Shown: piece after piece, positions 20,101 to 29,280 of the stretch | Layout of the letters: the number at the start of each line of letters is the position of its first letter | Numbering within the stretch: the stretch's first letter is position 1 | Assembly (NCBI GenBank): GCA_014239365.1 | Contig: JAAZZB010000083.1 | Coordinates: 57,089 to 121,088 of the forward strand | Source: Verrucomicrobiia bacterium | Lineage (GTDB): Bacteria; Verrucomicrobiota; Verrucomicrobiia; Limisphaerales; UBA1100 | Direction: 5' to 3' | Length of the DNA: 64,000 nucleotides | Notes under the pieces: model-generated | Database searches by the model: none | What the model was told of the DNA's origin: nothing | Seen by the model: the letters and a program-made list of their open reading frames with translations, nothing else | Program-made: the position numbers and the translations under genes

Positions 20101-21540
20101 GCCGAAGCCGGAAAGGACGATGCGTTTTTTGTCGGCGCGGCCATCGCCGTTGGTGTCGGCGAGGTGGAGGAGTTGGGTGCTTTGGGCGACGTACGCGCCG
20201 CCGTCGCCGGGCTCGATGCCGGTGGGGATGAACAGGCCATCGGCGAAGACGGTGGTTTTGTCGGCGCGGCCATTGCCGGTGGTGTCCTCGAGCACAATGA
20301 TTTTGTCATCGGCGACTTGGCCGGGTTTCACCTGCGGATAGACTGAGGAAGTGGCAACCCACAAACGGCCTTGGGGATCGAAGTTCATTTGGATGGGCTT
20401 GGCGAGGGATGGATTTTCGGCGAAGAGATTGATTTCGATGCCGTCCATTGTTTCGAACTCGGGGAGTTTTTGTGGCGTGAAGGGCGCGGGTTGTGCTGGC
20501 GCGGCGGCGGCTTTTTTCGGCGGTTGCTTTTTCAATGGAGGCAAGTCGCGGCGCGCGGCAATTTTCTTTTCTTCCACGGCGATGAGTGGATCGAACTTGG
20601 GGATCTCCACGGCGTTGTTTCCCTGCTCGTGTTTGCGGAAGCCAAAAATGTACGCCATGTTTTGCGGGCGCGAGCGATCGAAGAAGAGTTTGTTTTTGCG
20701 GCGGATGATTTTGCGCAACGCACCGGATTGTGGAGTTTCTAATCGCGGATGTGCCGGCACTTTCAATTGCCTGCAAATTTCGCGCGCGATGGATTTGTAT
20801 CCTTCGGCGGTGGGATGAATGCCGTTTTGGGTAAGTGGCCGGGCATTCAATTGCGCCGGCGCATCGAAGAGCAGCACGAACGCATCACCATCGACCTCGG
20901 CCATTTCGCGCAATTCTTTGGTATGCGCAGCGAGTTGACGATTGTGCGCAGCAGGATTGGGCAATCCGCGACCAAGATGTTCGTGGCGCAAAGGCGACAG
21001 CACAACAAACCGCACCGAGCCGCCCGCTGCTTTGCGAATCGCAGCCTTGAGCACGCGCATGTCCTGACCGAATTGTTCGGGTTGATTCTCGAATGAACTG
21101 GCCATTCCGTAGCCGAGAAAAACCACTGTCGGCTTCACTAGCTCGATTTGTTTTTGCAACTGCTTCCAGCCTTCATCAGCGGGCTCGCGCCCGGCTTGCA
21201 ACAGCGAAAGCCCGCCACGCGAAATGCCGCGTGGCGTGTCGCCACTCCAACCGATGTTGCGGAAAATAATGTCGCGCTTCGGCCACGCGGTGGTGAGGCG
21301 CAGTTCGAGGTGATTGAATTCCTGCATCCGCTCAATGAGCGTGTCGCCCAGGAATGCCACGCGATCGCCGGACTTGAGAGTAAAAGGTGGGGGAGACGCG
21401 GCGGAAATATTGAGAGCTAACAGGAGAGAAACCACCAATGACCCATTGCCAAATTCCAATGTGTGACGAATGACCCATCGATTGAGATTGGAGGGGCGTT
21501 GTTCAGTCTTGGATTTGTGGATTGGGATTTCCTTAGTCAT
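17143..21540 (-). CDS. PVC-type mosaic protein: N-terminal SGNH hydrolase + membrane-bound-dehydrogenase-like beta-propeller + HEAT-like repeats + c-type heme domain
   Basis: SGNH part GDRVAFLGDTLIERMQEFNHLE; propeller EINLFAENPSLAKPIQMNFDPQGRLWVATSSVYPQ; heme motif CTVCHAIGGAGGKVGPDFTSLG. Confidence 0.85.
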   Translation of the reverse strand: MTKEIPIHKSKTEQRPSNLNRWVIRHTLEFGNGSLVVSLLLALNISAASPPPFTLKSGDRVAFLGDTLIERMQEFNHLELRLTTAWPKRDIIFRNIGWSGDTPRGISRGGLSLLQAGREPADEGWKQLQKQIELVKPTVVFLGYGMASSFENQPEQFGQDMRVLKAAIRKAAGGSVRFVVLSPLRHEHLGRGLPNPAAHNRQLAAHTKELREMAEVDGDAFVLLFDAPAQLNARPLTQNGIHPTAEGYKSIAREICRQLKVPAHPRLETPQSGALRKIIRRKNKLFFDRSRPQNMAYIFGFRKHEQGNNAVEIPKFDPLIAVEEKKIAARRDLPPLKKQPPKKAAAAPAQPAPFTPQKLPEFETMDGIEINLFAENPSLAKPIQMNFDPQGRLWVATSSVYPQVKPGQVADDKIIVLEDTTGNGRADKTTVFADGLFIPTGIEPGDGGAYVAQSTQLLHLADTNGDGRADKKRIVLSGFGTEDTHHTLHTLRWGHDGRLYFNQSIYIRSHVETPHGVVRLKSGGIWHLRPDTLRAGIAYRGWCNPWGHHFDAFGNAFVTDGAGFQGISYAIPGAMYFTYAGARRIMDSISPGNYPKFAGLEILNSPHFPKTFRGAAITCDFRAHRIVRFTLSENGAGFAAKHEGDFIRSSAASFRPIDVKQGPDGALYIADWSNPIIQHGEVDFRDPRRDKVHGRIWRVTFKNRPLTKKQNFKKLKNEALFNTLLTDNQYDKRQARRVLQERGKEILGDLKKWLARHDENETAQLEALWLHDSIGVVNATLLMLALEANDARVRAAAMRVLGQWRERLNTTELHAAAGIRDKHPRVRLEAMRVYAELKNSTVAHQYAKYALQVLDQPIDEFLDYSLWLTINDLADPFVRGMKNGALNFSDNRAHAEFALRALETGKAVALISKLVRQRKLPRNGQGPLIELVGTAGGADELAILFSQLKSGGFDAAVHARVLTALASAARLRNARPRGDLKGLENFIDAKDAATRDAAIRLAGAWKQQTQVAKLLALAKGGNSAAFASLGQIRGGKATTGLRALATEKQPLPLRQQAARTLAVINLRGSLPQVFAVLKATKDSQQALELWRVLLQQKGAGAAFAEGVAGAQLPKPVVTAGIRAAREGGRNEKELVTALARSQNMTLLTKQMTAAELKALAARAMKEGDPFAGEKIYRRTELACTVCHAIGGAGGKVGPDFTSLGTSAQPDYIIESLWYPNRKIKEGYHTTVVETKDNRTLAGVVVRDAGGELVLRDLANILISIPKNQIRKKTAAPVSMMTPGLITGLAQDEQLNLYRFLAELGKAGPFDATQTGVARTWRLLPGTHRVEQYGIAKIVEADFEKKWSNHILGAGNSAGWKILPARVNGDLPAADIAQTASVGRNVGLVHVFAGTKFEMQKTGNVTFALPKGLKAQAWLDGKPLGTANQFKTKIAAGKHRFVLRLDAKALPKVLRLESKDVVFLNE

Positions 21541-22207
21541 TGGATTTTGGTTGTTGGGACTTTTTGGGCGCGCGCAGCGCGGCCAAGATGGTTTTTGCCA
21601 TTCGCTTGGCGCCGGCGGCGTTGGGGTGGATTTTGTCGGGGAACATTTCGGGGTGGTCGGAAAGGGCTTTGTGCAAATCGATCACCGGCAATTTTTTGGC
21701 TTTGGCGATTTTTTTGATGACGGGGATGACACCTTCGCTGACGGTTTTTTCGTTGATGCCCCAGCGGTCTTGGTAGACGGGCACGGGGAGGCAGAGGTAG
21801 ATGGCGGGCTTGCTCGGCTGTTTTTGGAAATGATCGATGAGGGCGCGGAGATCAACCTCAAATTCGTTTCCGGCTTTGTTCCAGTTTTGCGGTTTGGTGT
21901 CGTTGGTGCCGAGCTTGATGATGACGATGTTGGGGCCGAAGGCAGTGGCGTCTTTGAAGGCTTTGAGTTTCCAGTAAGGGCGATCGCCTTTTTTGAGTAG
22001 CGTGGCGCCGTTCACGCCGAAGTTGCGGACGGTGTACTCTTTGCCGAGCAGACGGCCAAGCTCGGCGGGGTAGCAATTTTTTGCGCGGTCGGCATTGGCG
22101 GCACCAAAGGTGATGCTGTCGCCGACGCAGGCAATTCGGGTGATGGATTCCGCCGGGCTGAATGTTGCGCTAAGGAGGATTAAAACGCTGGAAAATAAGT
22201 GTTTCAT
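21533..22207 (-). CDS. SGNH/GDSL hydrolase (exported)
   Basis: MKHLFSSVLILLSATFSPAESITRIACVGDSITFGA...NIVIIKLGTNDTKPQN...DKIHPNAAGAKRMA. Confidence 0.9.
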   Translation of the reverse strand: MKHLFSSVLILLSATFSPAESITRIACVGDSITFGAANADRAKNCYPAELGRLLGKEYTVRNFGVNGATLLKKGDRPYWKLKAFKDATAFGPNIVIIKLGTNDTKPQNWNKAGNEFEVDLRALIDHFQKQPSKPAIYLCLPVPVYQDRWGINEKTVSEGVIPVIKKIAKAKKLPVIDLHKALSDHPEMFPDKIHPNAAGAKRMAKTILAALRAPKKSQQPKSND

Positions 22208-22270
22208 GGTGGTTTCTGCGGGAATCAAAGCGGTTTTGGCCGGGGCGCGCAAGTTCTTTGGGATTGAACT

Positions 22271-23113
22271 TTGCCGCCAATTCTGTATCATCCCCGCGTG
22301 CACACACTTCCTCACGCCCCACTGGGCGCGCTAGGCGCATTGTCGTCTTCCGCTGGCGACAGCCCTTTAGATTGGGTGGCGCTCGTAATGTTGGGTTTGT
22401 TTCTCGGCATCCTTTTGGTGGCGGGAATGTTTTATTTTATGGCGCGGCGGCAAATGAAACAGATGCAAAAAGAACGCGCCCTCGAGCGCCCGCCCTTCGA
22501 ACAAATGATGCCCACCAGCCTAAACCTCCCCGAACAATGGATGGCCATTCGCACCGGCAACGTGGCGGCGGTGCAGGAAACTCTCGGCCTCTCCAACGCA
22601 CGCCGTTGCACGTGGCAGGATGGATTTCAAATCGCTGGTGTGGAGCATCTCTTTATTTCACCGCCGGTGAACGGCTGGATTCTGGTGGTGGGTCCCGCCC
22701 TGCCCGCGCCGGAAGAAGATGTGGATTTTTGTTTTCATTTTCTCAGCCATATTAGCAAGCGCCTCGGGCACGTCCAATACTTCAGCCTCAAACGCGCACT
22801 CGGCCATCACTGCTGGGTGCGCGCCCACACCGGCCGCATCGAGCGCGCCTATGCGTGGTTCGGTGAAACGCTTTGGAATCAAGGCACCTACACCGCGGAA
22901 GAAAAACTTTTAGAGATGGAATGCCATCCTTACGGTCGGGTTGTCGAAGAACTGGATCACCAGTCGATGAGTCGCCTCAACGAAAACACGGAGAACATTG
23001 GACGCCTCGCCGCGCGCTGGAGCCTCAACCCCGCCGCGGTGAAACCCGAAGTGTTTACCGCCACCGCCGGGATTACCGGGGATCTGTTCCCGGAACCCTC
23101 GGAATCCGAATAA
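22271..23113 (+). CDS. Hypothetical membrane-anchored protein (exact start uncertain)
   Basis: One N-terminal TM (WVALVMLGLFLGILLVAGMFYFMARRQMKQMQKE) then a conserved-looking soluble domain; no family recognised. Confidence 0.65.
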   Translation: MPPILYHPRVHTLPHAPLGALGALSSSAGDSPLDWVALVMLGLFLGILLVAGMFYFMARRQMKQMQKERALERPPFEQMMPTSLNLPEQWMAIRTGNVAAVQETLGLSNARRCTWQDGFQIAGVEHLFISPPVNGWILVVGPALPAPEEDVDFCFHFLSHISKRLGHVQYFSLKRALGHHCWVRAHTGRIERAYAWFGETLWNQGTYTAEEKLLEMECHPYGRVVEELDHQSMSRLNENTENIGRLAARWSLNPAAVKPEVFTATAGITGDLFPEPSESE

Positions 23114-23156
23114 CCCAACGCGCGGCCCGCCGCGCCAACCAACCTGCGATTGAATT

Positions 23157-23738
23157 ATGTCTTTTGAATTAGCACTAAAAGAAGTAGCCCGCTCATTTAC
23201 CAGCGACGATGGAGTGGAACTAAAAATCCGCGCCATCGAATCCACCGACTCCAAAGCTCTGCTCGGTTTCTTTAAAAATTTGCCCGCGCCGGAGTTAATG
23301 TTTTTCAAACACCGCGTCACCGATCCCGAAGTCACTGAAGGCTGGTGCAGCAACATCACCCTCGAATCGAACCTCCCCCTGCTCGCCCTCGACGAAGGCA
23401 AAGTAGTCGCCGTTGCCACGCTGCACCAAAACAAAGGCGGCTGGAAACGCCACATCGGCCGCATCAGCTGCAGCGTGTTGCCCAAGTACCGCCAAAAAGG
23501 CATCGCCGGCAAACTCGTCCAGGAACTCGTCGACATCGGTCGCATGGCCGGCCTGCAAAAAGTAGAGGCTGAGTTCATCGACAAACAGGAAGGCGGCCAG
23601 AAAATGTTTGCCCTCCTCGGCTTCACCCACCTCGTTAAGCTCGAGGAATATGTGCAGGACATGCAAGCCATCAACCACGACTATGTGCTGATGGGCATGG
23701 ACCTCAAGACCGACGAAGAATACGCCGGCATGGGCTAA
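23157..23738 (+). CDS. GNAT family N-acetyltransferase
   Basis: GRISCSVLPKYRQKGIAGKLVQELVDIGRMAGLQKVEAEFIDKQEGGQKMFALLGF. Confidence 0.88.
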   Translation: MSFELALKEVARSFTSDDGVELKIRAIESTDSKALLGFFKNLPAPELMFFKHRVTDPEVTEGWCSNITLESNLPLLALDEGKVVAVATLHQNKGGWKRHIGRISCSVLPKYRQKGIAGKLVQELVDIGRMAGLQKVEAEFIDKQEGGQKMFALLGFTHLVKLEEYVQDMQAINHDYVLMGMDLKTDEEYAGMG

Positions 23739-24013
23739 TGCCCGCCCCCCTTTCTCAAACTCCCGATTACTGCGAAAACTGCGGCGCGGCCATCCCGCCC
23801 CGCGCCGCCGCCTGTCCCGAATGCGGGGCTGACGAATCCACCGGCTGGGCCGACACCGAAGCCGAAGACCCCGATGAAGATTTCGATTACGACGATTTCG
23901 TCGCAAGAGAATTTGGCGAAGACAAACCCGAAGTCATTCCCCACGGCCTCCATTGGTTTTGGTGGCTCGTCGGCTTAGGCCTCATCGCCGCGTTGGTTTT
24001 GATGTGGCTTTAA
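23738..24013 (+). CDS. Small zinc-ribbon membrane protein
   Basis: CENCGAAIPPRAAACPECGADES zinc ribbon, acidic linker, C-terminal TM; start overlaps the upstream stop (TAATG). Confidence 0.75.
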   Translation: MPAPLSQTPDYCENCGAAIPPRAAACPECGADESTGWADTEAEDPDEDFDYDDFVAREFGEDKPEVIPHGLHWFWWLVGLGLIAALVLMWL

Positions 24014-24014
24014 G

Positions 24015-24068
24015 AGACACGGATTCGCACGGATTTTTTATCGGGAAACATCCGTGTAATCCGTGTCT
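24015..24068. repeat. Inverted repeat AGACACGGATTCGCACGGAT...ATCCGTGTAATCCGTGTCT
   Basis: Palindrome read directly; same sequence family as 12592-12657. Confidence 0.75.
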
Positions 24069-24121
24069 AAAAAACTCAATCCATCCTTGAAACTTCAAAC
24101 CTCAAACTCAAAACTTCCCCG

Positions 24122-25333
24122 ATGAAACACGCCATCCTCTTTTCACTCCTGATCACCGGATTTCTTTCCGCCGAGGATTGGCCTCAATTTCTTGGCCCTC
24201 GCCGCGATGGCACTTACCAAGGCAAAGCCCTCCCCAAATGGCCCGCCGACGGCCCGAAGCAACTTTGGAAAAAGAACATTGGCGCAGGCTTCTCCGGCCC
24301 CGCCGTGGCCAACGGCAAACTCTTCCTTTTCCACCGCCAAAATAATCAGGAAATCCTAGAGTGTATGAACGCCGCCAACGGCGCAGTGCTGTGGAAATCC
24401 GCCTCGCCCGCGAATTACGATGACGACTTCGGCTTCGACGACGGCCCGCGCGCTGTGCCCACCGTGCACAACGACAGCGTGTACACCCTCGGTGCCAACG
24501 GCGTGCTCCGCAGCACCCAGGCCGCCACCGGACGCCTCAATTGGATCGTCGATTGCCGCAAGACATACGGCGCCGGCAAAGGCTTCTTTGGCATTGCTTG
24601 TTCGCCGCTGGTACACGACAAAAATGTTCTGCTCAATGTCGGCGGCAAAGCTGGCATCGTTGCCATCTATGCCGCCACCGGCAAACTCCGCTGGCAAGCC
24701 ACCAAGGACGAGGCCAGCTATGCTTCGCCAATTATCGCCAACATCAATGGCGCCCCGCAGGCACTGTTTTTTTCCCGCGCCGGATTGGCCTCCATCCATC
24801 CCGCCAAGGGCACCGTAAATTTCACCCACCCGTGGCGGCCCGCCATCCGCGCCAGCGTCAACGCCTGCACCCCCGTCGCGGCGGGCAACCTCATTTTCCT
24901 TTCCACCAGCTACGGCAAAGGCGCTACCGTCCTTGCCGTTAACAAAAATAAACTCGAGACCGTTTGGAGCAACGACACCAGTCTTTCCTGCCATTACTCC
25001 AGCGTCGTCCATCACGAAGGATTTCTGTACGGCTTCCACGGCCGCCAAGAACGCGGCTGCGAACTGCGCTGCGTTGATCTGAAAACCGGCAAAGTCCAAT
25101 GGGGCTTACCCGGTTTGCGCGCGGGCTCGGTGATGATCGCCGGCGATGAACTGCTCGTCTTCACCGAACGCGGCGAGCTCCTGCGCGGCGCGGCCACGCC
25201 GAAATTCTTCCGCGCCACCGCCCGCGTTCAGCTCATGGGCGCAACCGTCCGCGCCTACCCCGCCCTCGCCAACGGCAAACTCTACCTGCGCAACAGTCGC
25301 CAGCTCATTTGCGTACAACTTGCAAACCCGTGA
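24122..25333 (+). CDS. PQQ-binding-like beta-propeller repeat protein (exported)
   Basis: Signal peptide; EDWPQFLGPRRDGTYQGKALPKWP; AANGAVLWKS, AATGRLNWIVD, KTGKVQWGL repeats. Confidence 0.9.
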   Translation: MKHAILFSLLITGFLSAEDWPQFLGPRRDGTYQGKALPKWPADGPKQLWKKNIGAGFSGPAVANGKLFLFHRQNNQEILECMNAANGAVLWKSASPANYDDDFGFDDGPRAVPTVHNDSVYTLGANGVLRSTQAATGRLNWIVDCRKTYGAGKGFFGIACSPLVHDKNVLLNVGGKAGIVAIYAATGKLRWQATKDEASYASPIIANINGAPQALFFSRAGLASIHPAKGTVNFTHPWRPAIRASVNACTPVAAGNLIFLSTSYGKGATVLAVNKNKLETVWSNDTSLSCHYSSVVHHEGFLYGFHGRQERGCELRCVDLKTGKVQWGLPGLRAGSVMIAGDELLVFTERGELLRGAATPKFFRATARVQLMGATVRAYPALANGKLYLRNSRQLICVQLANP

Positions 25334-26605
25334 TCAATTGCCCCGTTTCTTCACGTGTGCCTGCCATTTGGGAAATTCATCTGAGTTGCGATAAGCTTTG
25401 AATGGCTCCGAGCCGTTAAAATTCTCGTCCATCTCCGTGTCGGTGTTTTCCTCCATGGCAATTAAAACTCGCGTGGTTTCAGGATGATCTTCCTCTTCAA
25501 TGCAAATCTCAAGCTGTGTGTTATAAATATCCGCATCCCAAGGACACGCCTTTTCAGCTAAGCGCAGCAAGGGCAGCGCCTGCTCGTTATCGCCCATCAA
25601 ATAATGAGCATTGCCACGCAGCAAATTCAGATACGGATCGCCGCCAATCCGTTTGTCCAACTGATCCACCACATCCAACACTTTTTTGTATTCTTCCTTC
25701 AAAAAATAATAATCCAGAAGCAACAATTCCAAGTTGGATGCATCGGGGTGAGCCATCCGATATTCATCGACAGCTTTGGCATATACACCTTCAGTAGCTT
25801 TACCCGCGCTCGAGCGTTCAACTGCTACGGAGTTGGCCGCGACCACTCTGAGATGCATGATCGACCGCTGTGAACGCATCCGAACACTCAGGCGAGAATA
25901 TTCATCCAGAAATTTGTTATATTGGCCGGAATGAAAAAGCGAACCCAACAGCTTCAAATTCTTCACATTTACTAACTCCTCCTTTGCCGTGGCTTGACTT
26001 GCCTTTCCGGAAATAAGACCGGGCATTAACTGCTGAAACAACCGCCGCTGGCTTTCGCTCAACGTGTCACCTGAAACATAATCCAAATAGTCCACCAACC
26101 GCACCTTGCCCGCACTATTGCGGCTGAGCAAAACATCCATATAGCTGATTCCCTCTCCCACCATTCGAAATCGTATCTTCGTTCCCTCGGCATCTTTAAA
26201 ATGGCGCAACACCTCAACGTGGGTACGGTTCATATTCTGAAACAATTGCTCACCCACCCGTGCGCCCCATGTACTCTTTGCGCTCTTCAACTCCCGATTA
26301 GCATCCACCACACGCTTCGGAAATATCCGGTAAAACATCCCGTCCACATCCAATCGATTTTTGAATAAAACAGGTAATTGCTTGTTTAACGCAGCGGCAA
26401 AAACCCTTCCGAATTCTTTTGCCTCAGCCTCGGTGATATCCGTCGCGGGCTTGACCACGTCGGCTTGCGTGACTTTTGTGGGATCCGATTTGGATTTTTT
26501 TGAACATGCATTGAAAAGCATACTCACCACAATCAAGAGAATAGAAACGAACCGTTGTAATTGCATCAAGCACTTTGGGTTCAATTTCATCGGGCTGTCA
26601 ACCAA
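25334..26605 (-). CDS. Putative lipoprotein with TPR-like C-terminal half
   Basis: Lipobox-like SMLFNACSKKSKS; C-terminal helical repeats with 'NLLRGNAHYLMGDNEQALPLLRLAEKACPWDADIYNTQLEI'. Confidence 0.7.
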   Translation of the reverse strand: MVDSPMKLNPKCLMQLQRFVSILLIVVSMLFNACSKKSKSDPTKVTQADVVKPATDITEAEAKEFGRVFAAALNKQLPVLFKNRLDVDGMFYRIFPKRVVDANRELKSAKSTWGARVGEQLFQNMNRTHVEVLRHFKDAEGTKIRFRMVGEGISYMDVLLSRNSAGKVRLVDYLDYVSGDTLSESQRRLFQQLMPGLISGKASQATAKEELVNVKNLKLLGSLFHSGQYNKFLDEYSRLSVRMRSQRSIMHLRVVAANSVAVERSSAGKATEGVYAKAVDEYRMAHPDASNLELLLLDYYFLKEEYKKVLDVVDQLDKRIGGDPYLNLLRGNAHYLMGDNEQALPLLRLAEKACPWDADIYNTQLEICIEEEDHPETTRVLIAMEENTDTEMDENFNGSEPFKAYRNSDEFPKWQAHVKKRGN

Positions 26606-26650
26606 CTTTAACTTGCACCTGAGCCGTGGGGCAGTATCGTTTCGCGACTC

Positions 26651-27733
26651 ATGAAAGGACTTCTCACAACCTCAATCGCGTGCGTTCTGCTAGCTATCTT
26701 CGGCTGCAATTCGCTCGACGAAACCACCGGAAACAAGAATGACGGTTCGCACACCGTGCTACCCGAAACTCTCCACCCAAGCATCGGCGCAATCGAGCGC
26801 CTTGATCCCGCGTTGGACAAACTCATTGCCCGCGATGCAAACATTGAACAGCTCGCCGACGGCTTCGATTGGTCCGAAGGGCCCGTGTGGGTGCGCACCA
26901 AACAAGGGCGAGAGTTCCTGTTGTTCTCCGACATCCCGCCCAATAAAATTTACAAATGGAGTGAGCAAAGTGGGCTTGAGGAATATTTGCATCCCAGCGG
27001 CTACACCGGCCTCGTCCCGCGCGTGGGCGAGCCGGGCTCCAACGGATTGCTGCTCGATAAAGAGGGCCGACTGGTGTTGTGCCAACACGGCGACCGCCGC
27101 ATTGCGCGTCTCATCAATCCACTCAACAATCCCAAACCCGAATACGAAACGCTGGCCAACACGTACGAAGGCAAGCGCTTCAACAGCCCCAACGACGGCT
27201 GCTTCAACAAAGCCGGCGATTTGTATTTCACCGACCCGCCCTACGGCCTGCCGAAAAACCTGAAAGACCCCGGCAAGGAACTGGCGTTTCAAGGCGTCTT
27301 CCGGCTCAGCAAATCCGGCAAAGTGACTCTGCTCACCGACAAAATTAAATTCCCCAACGGCATCGCCTTCTCGCCCGATGAATCGATTTTGTACGTTGCC
27401 GAAAGCGGCCCCCAAACCCGCATCCACGCCTTCGATGTGCAAGCCGATGGCACCGTGGCCAATCGCCGCATCTTTTTTGATCCCTCGGTACTACGCGCTG
27501 CTGGAGCGCGCGGTGGATGCGACGGGCTTAAGCTCGACCAACGCGGCAACCTCTTTGCCACCGGCCCCGGCGGCGTCCTGATTATTTCCCCCACCGGCAA
27601 ACACCTCGGCACCCTCGCCACTGGCACCCGCATTGCCAATGTCGCCTGGGGCAACGACGGCCGCACACTCTATCTCACCGCCGACAGTTATCTCTGCCGC
27701 ATCCGCACCAAAACCAAAGGCGTCGGGTTTTGA
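26651..27733 (+). CDS. SMP-30/gluconolactonase/LRE family lipoprotein
   Basis: Lipobox AIFGC; EQLADGFDWSEGPVWVRTKQGREFLLFSDIPPNKIYKW; FPNGIAFSPDESILYVAESG. Confidence 0.92.
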   Translation: MKGLLTTSIACVLLAIFGCNSLDETTGNKNDGSHTVLPETLHPSIGAIERLDPALDKLIARDANIEQLADGFDWSEGPVWVRTKQGREFLLFSDIPPNKIYKWSEQSGLEEYLHPSGYTGLVPRVGEPGSNGLLLDKEGRLVLCQHGDRRIARLINPLNNPKPEYETLANTYEGKRFNSPNDGCFNKAGDLYFTDPPYGLPKNLKDPGKELAFQGVFRLSKSGKVTLLTDKIKFPNGIAFSPDESILYVAESGPQTRIHAFDVQADGTVANRRIFFDPSVLRAAGARGGCDGLKLDQRGNLFATGPGGVLIISPTGKHLGTLATGTRIANVAWGNDGRTLYLTADSYLCRIRTKTKGVGF

Positions 27734-29280
27734 AAAACGCCTGCGCAGTTTTGCTGCTGCTGTGCGTCGCCACGCCTGCGGATGATTGGCCGCGTTTCCT
27801 CGGGCCAACGGGCAACAATGTTTCCAAAGAAAAAGGAATCCTCGATGCGTTTCCCAAAGGCGGCCCGCCACAAATTTTTTCCCGCCGCATTGGCACCGGC
27901 TATTCCGCGCCCTCCATTCGCGATGGCAAGGTGGTGGTGTTCCACCGCGCCAGTAAATTATATAAAGTCGAGGAAACCGACACGCCTGCGACGGTCATCA
28001 AATACATCAACGGCGAACTCGCCGCGCTGAAAATAAAAGAACGCCTCACCGAGGCCAGCCTCAAAGCGGCCATCCAAACCACGCGACGACGTGGCTTCAT
28101 CGAATGGCCCGCCGCCATCGCCAAGCATCTCGACGTGGAGGCCATCGATTGTCTCGATGCAAAAACCGGCAAGCTCATTTGGCGCCGCGCTTATCCCACC
28201 ACGTATGAAGATCCCTACGGCTACAACAATGGCCCCCGCTGCGCTCCGTTGCTCACCAAGGATCGCTGCTACACCTTCGGCGCGGAGGGCGTGCTCCTGT
28301 GTCTCGACCTCAAGACCGGTAAACAAATCTGGCGACGCGATACCCACAAAGATTTCAAAGTGCACCCCAACTTTTTCGGTGTCGGCAGCACGCCCGTGCT
28401 CGAGGGGAATTTGTTGCTCACGATGGTCGGCGGCCAACCCGAAAGTGGGATGGTCGCGTTCAACGCCCAAACCGGCAAAACTGTTTGGCAAAGCATCGGC
28501 AAAACCACATGGCACAAAACCCCCAAACTCGGCTGGCCCGGCGAGCCGTTGATGGATTGGAATGGCGCGGAAAAACTCGCCAGCTACGCCTCGCCCGTCA
28601 TCGCCACTGTGCACGGCAAGCGCGTGGCGTTTTGCCTGATGCGGCAGGGCCTCGTGGCGCTCGATCCCAAAACCGGTAAAGTACATTTCAAGCGATGGTT
28701 CCGCGCGCGCTCCAACGAATCGGTCAACGCCTCCAACCCCGTCGTCATCGGCGACCACGTTTTTTGTTCCTCGGCCTATTACGGCGAAGGCTCCTTCGTG
28801 CTCAACATCAAACCCGACCTCAGCGGGTTTACTGAAGTTTGGAGCACCCTCGAGCGACGCGCAAAAAATCGTCGCCACGAAGAAGTGCTCGGCCTCCACT
28901 GGATGACGCCCATCGTTCACAAGGGAAACCTCTTCGCCTTCAGCGGACGCAACGAGCCGGATGGACGATTTCGTTGCGTCACTTTCGCCACCGGCAAACT
29001 GCTTTGGGATCAAGATGAGTCGTGGAATAAATTCGGCCCGCCCACTAAAAAATACGGCCGAGGCTCATTCATCCAAGCCGACGGCAAACTCATCGTGCTC
29101 GGCGAAACCGGCAAGCTCGGCCTCTTCGCCCTCAACGCCAAAAAGCCAACCGAACTTGCCGCGTATCAAGTCCCCCAACTCCGCCCCCCCTGCTGGGCCG
29201 CACCCGCGATGGCCGACCGCCGCGTGTATCTCCGCAGCGAAACGCATTTGGTGTGTTTTGATTTTGCGAAAAAGCGCTAA
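27730..29280 (+). CDS. PQQ-binding-like beta-propeller repeat protein (exported; TTG start overlapping the upstream stop)
   Basis: ADDWPRFLGPTGNNVSKEKGILDAFPKGGPPQ; DAKTGKLIWRRAYPTTYEDPYGYNNGPRCAPL. Confidence 0.9.
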   Translation: MKNACAVLLLLCVATPADDWPRFLGPTGNNVSKEKGILDAFPKGGPPQIFSRRIGTGYSAPSIRDGKVVVFHRASKLYKVEETDTPATVIKYINGELAALKIKERLTEASLKAAIQTTRRRGFIEWPAAIAKHLDVEAIDCLDAKTGKLIWRRAYPTTYEDPYGYNNGPRCAPLLTKDRCYTFGAEGVLLCLDLKTGKQIWRRDTHKDFKVHPNFFGVGSTPVLEGNLLLTMVGGQPESGMVAFNAQTGKTVWQSIGKTTWHKTPKLGWPGEPLMDWNGAEKLASYASPVIATVHGKRVAFCLMRQGLVALDPKTGKVHFKRWFRARSNESVNASNPVVIGDHVFCSSAYYGEGSFVLNIKPDLSGFTEVWSTLERRAKNRRHEEVLGLHWMTPIVHKGNLFAFSGRNEPDGRFRCVTFATGKLLWDQDESWNKFGPPTKKYGRGSFIQADGKLIVLGETGKLGLFALNAKKPTELAAYQVPQLRPPCWAAPAMADRRVYLRSETHLVCFDFAKKR

